Shown here in pieces: positions 62,881 through 64,000 of a stretch of DNA of 64,000 nt. The notes under the pieces were generated by a model. That model was given only the letters and a program-made list of their open reading frames with translations. It made no database searches and was not told the DNA's origin. Source of the stretch: Gentiana macrophylla (taxonomy: Eukaryota; Streptophyta; Magnoliopsida; Gentianales; Gentianaceae). Positions within the stretch are counted from its first letter, which is position 1. Each line of letters opens with the position of its first letter. The stretch spans positions 187,179,333 to 187,243,332 of the forward strand of contig CM047805.1 in assembly GCA_026214975.1 (NCBI GenBank), read 5' to 3'. The translations under genes were made by a program, and so were the position numbers.

Positions 62881-63523
62881 TAATCGTTCTTCATCCAGAT
62901 CTAAAAAAAAAAAAAAAAAAAAATTTATGGAACAGAAAGTTAAGGCCTTTCCCAGTGATTCATTTGCTGAAGTCTCGCCGGGAAAATGAAAGAAAAGCCA
63001 CGGCTAATATCCAAGCTGAAAAAGATACAGCTTTTCTTCAAAGATCAGATGTGTTTAGAGAAGTGGTCTAATATCAAGCTTTACGAATTCTCAAAGCTTG
63101 ATGAACAAAGGTTCGAACTGAAAGTGAAATCGAGATGTGGAATATAGCAAGTTCGTTTCCTCTGTGATTAAAAGAGGATAGCAACGGAGGTTTCTTCTTT
63201 CTAAAGCATCCAGCTGGCCCGGTTTGATTCCATTGCCGGAGAAGATGACCGGAGCCGGAGCTCGGTTGCCAAAGATTCGAGCTTCGAAACGAGCAAATAT
63301 TTTTCTGGTGGCCCCGAATTCCGGAACCCATTACCAGGTGATTTTTTTTTTATGCGGTCAATAATCTTGATTTGCTTATTTTCATTCCCAGCAACACATG
63401 ATGAAAGCTCTGTGGTGGGAGGTCATTGACTCTGTATGTGAAAGGGAGCAGCACCAACTTTTACCAACTCTGTATGTGTGCGGCATCATCCAGGAAAAAT
63501 CTAATAATAGGCTAATAGCAAGG
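62881..63523. other. Intergenic stretch, nothing recognised
   Basis: An A-run at 62904-62922 and some GC-rich patches (about 63210-63310). Could be further leader sequence of the putative gypsy element, but no domain supports it. Confidence 0.35.

Positions 63524-63586
<63 letters not shown>
63524..63586. repeat. (TA)n microsatellite
   Basis: A pure dinucleotide run of about 60 bp. The Ile-Tyr open frames across it are artefacts. Confidence 0.95.
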
Positions 63587-63587
<1 letters not shown>

Positions 63588-63680
63588 TGGCCATATATAT
63601 ATATGTGTTATCTCTGGAAAGTGGCAGCCAAAATGGATTTTCGGACTTACAGAATTCCGGCGAGCCCACCTGCAGTGCGC

Positions 63681-63681
<1 letters not shown>

Positions 63682-63718
<37 letters not shown>
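63682..63718. repeat. Poly-A run, about 37 bp
   Basis: Possibly the tail of a retroposed sequence in plus orientation, but no element body was recognised upstream. Confidence 0.85.
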
Positions 63719-63720
<2 letters not shown>

Positions 63721-64000
63721 AGTAGGGGTGTACCCCCTCATCTTAGTACTTGTGTTTTAATTGGGAAAATTAAAACTTTTCCAGAGATCAAATGAAATTG
63801 TTTTTACAAAGTTTGGAATCAGGAGTATGTGTACATACTCTTTCGGTGCTTGCATTTTTATTGCGAAATAGACAGACTTGTTGAATAGGTCTAGCGCATG
63901 ACCTCAATCATTTTAGAGTCCGCTCGACGGTTCAAAGCCCTCGCGCCAACTACATGGAACACCGCCCTCGTTAACCATTGGGGTGCGCTTCAACGGTTCA
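63719..64000. other. Window end, nothing recognised
   Basis: No open frame, repeat or RNA gene could be supported. Confidence 0.4.

Noticed and set aside
63398..63741. Open frames of 62 and 119 codons near the right end
   Set aside because: They are composed largely of translated (TA)n and poly-A tracts.

Overview
The window is nuclear DNA from a flowering plant, most likely a eudicot. The evidence is long AT-rich intergenic stretches, many GT-AG introns, LETM1-like, KTI12/DRL1-type, eS17 and plant SDR110C-type coding sequences, and abundant Copia, Ty3/gypsy, LINE, TRIM, hAT and Stowaway-type elements. I cannot name the species; an asterid would fit but this is a weak inference. No CRISPR, operon or plasmid feature is present.

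Layout: 1-5.6 kb is non-coding sequence of a large minus-strand LTR retrotransposon, including one LTR of about 2.06 kb (3138-5192). 6.9-7.3 kb holds a complete miniature LTR element (TRIM). Two direct copies of a segment of about 2.2 kb (7865-10192 and 14000-16201) each end in a broken ribosomal protein eS17 gene, and each is followed by a decayed LINE. 17.6-20.5 kb holds a foldback MITE, a 287-bp perfect tandem duplication and three LINE pieces. 21.9-23.1 kb holds two non-autonomous hAT elements with 8-bp target duplications. 23.3-24.7 kb holds an intact three-exon short-chain dehydrogenase gene (306 aa) on the minus strand. 25-37 kb is repeats: a Stowaway-type MITE, a 147-bp tandem duplication, two LINE 3' pieces, an LTR-like block bounded by 34-bp direct repeats, and a decayed Ty3/gypsy pol.

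The main gene occupies 37391-56086 on the minus strand. I could join 19 coding exons with consistent phases into one 951-codon frame encoding a LETM1-like protein. Two complete Copia elements (39279-44273 and 45234-50382, each with a clean 5-bp target duplication) sit in introns 14 and 12, both in the same orientation as the gene. They supply more than half of its length. Smaller MITEs lie in introns 1 and 5. The right end (56-64 kb) has a MITE with three 74-bp internal repeats, a small HSP70/BiP-like remnant, a disrupted KTI12/DRL1 homologue, and an apparent Ty3/gypsy LTR remnant.

Only two genes look intact: the SDR and the LETM1-like gene. They do not form a functional cluster; the region is a gene-poor, transposon-rich interval. 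I found no convincing new multi-gene system. The strongest items for follow-up are the LETM1-like gene with two same-sense Copia insertions, the TRIM with paired hairpins, the hairpin array at 2.5-2.7 kb, and the disrupted DRL1 homologue.
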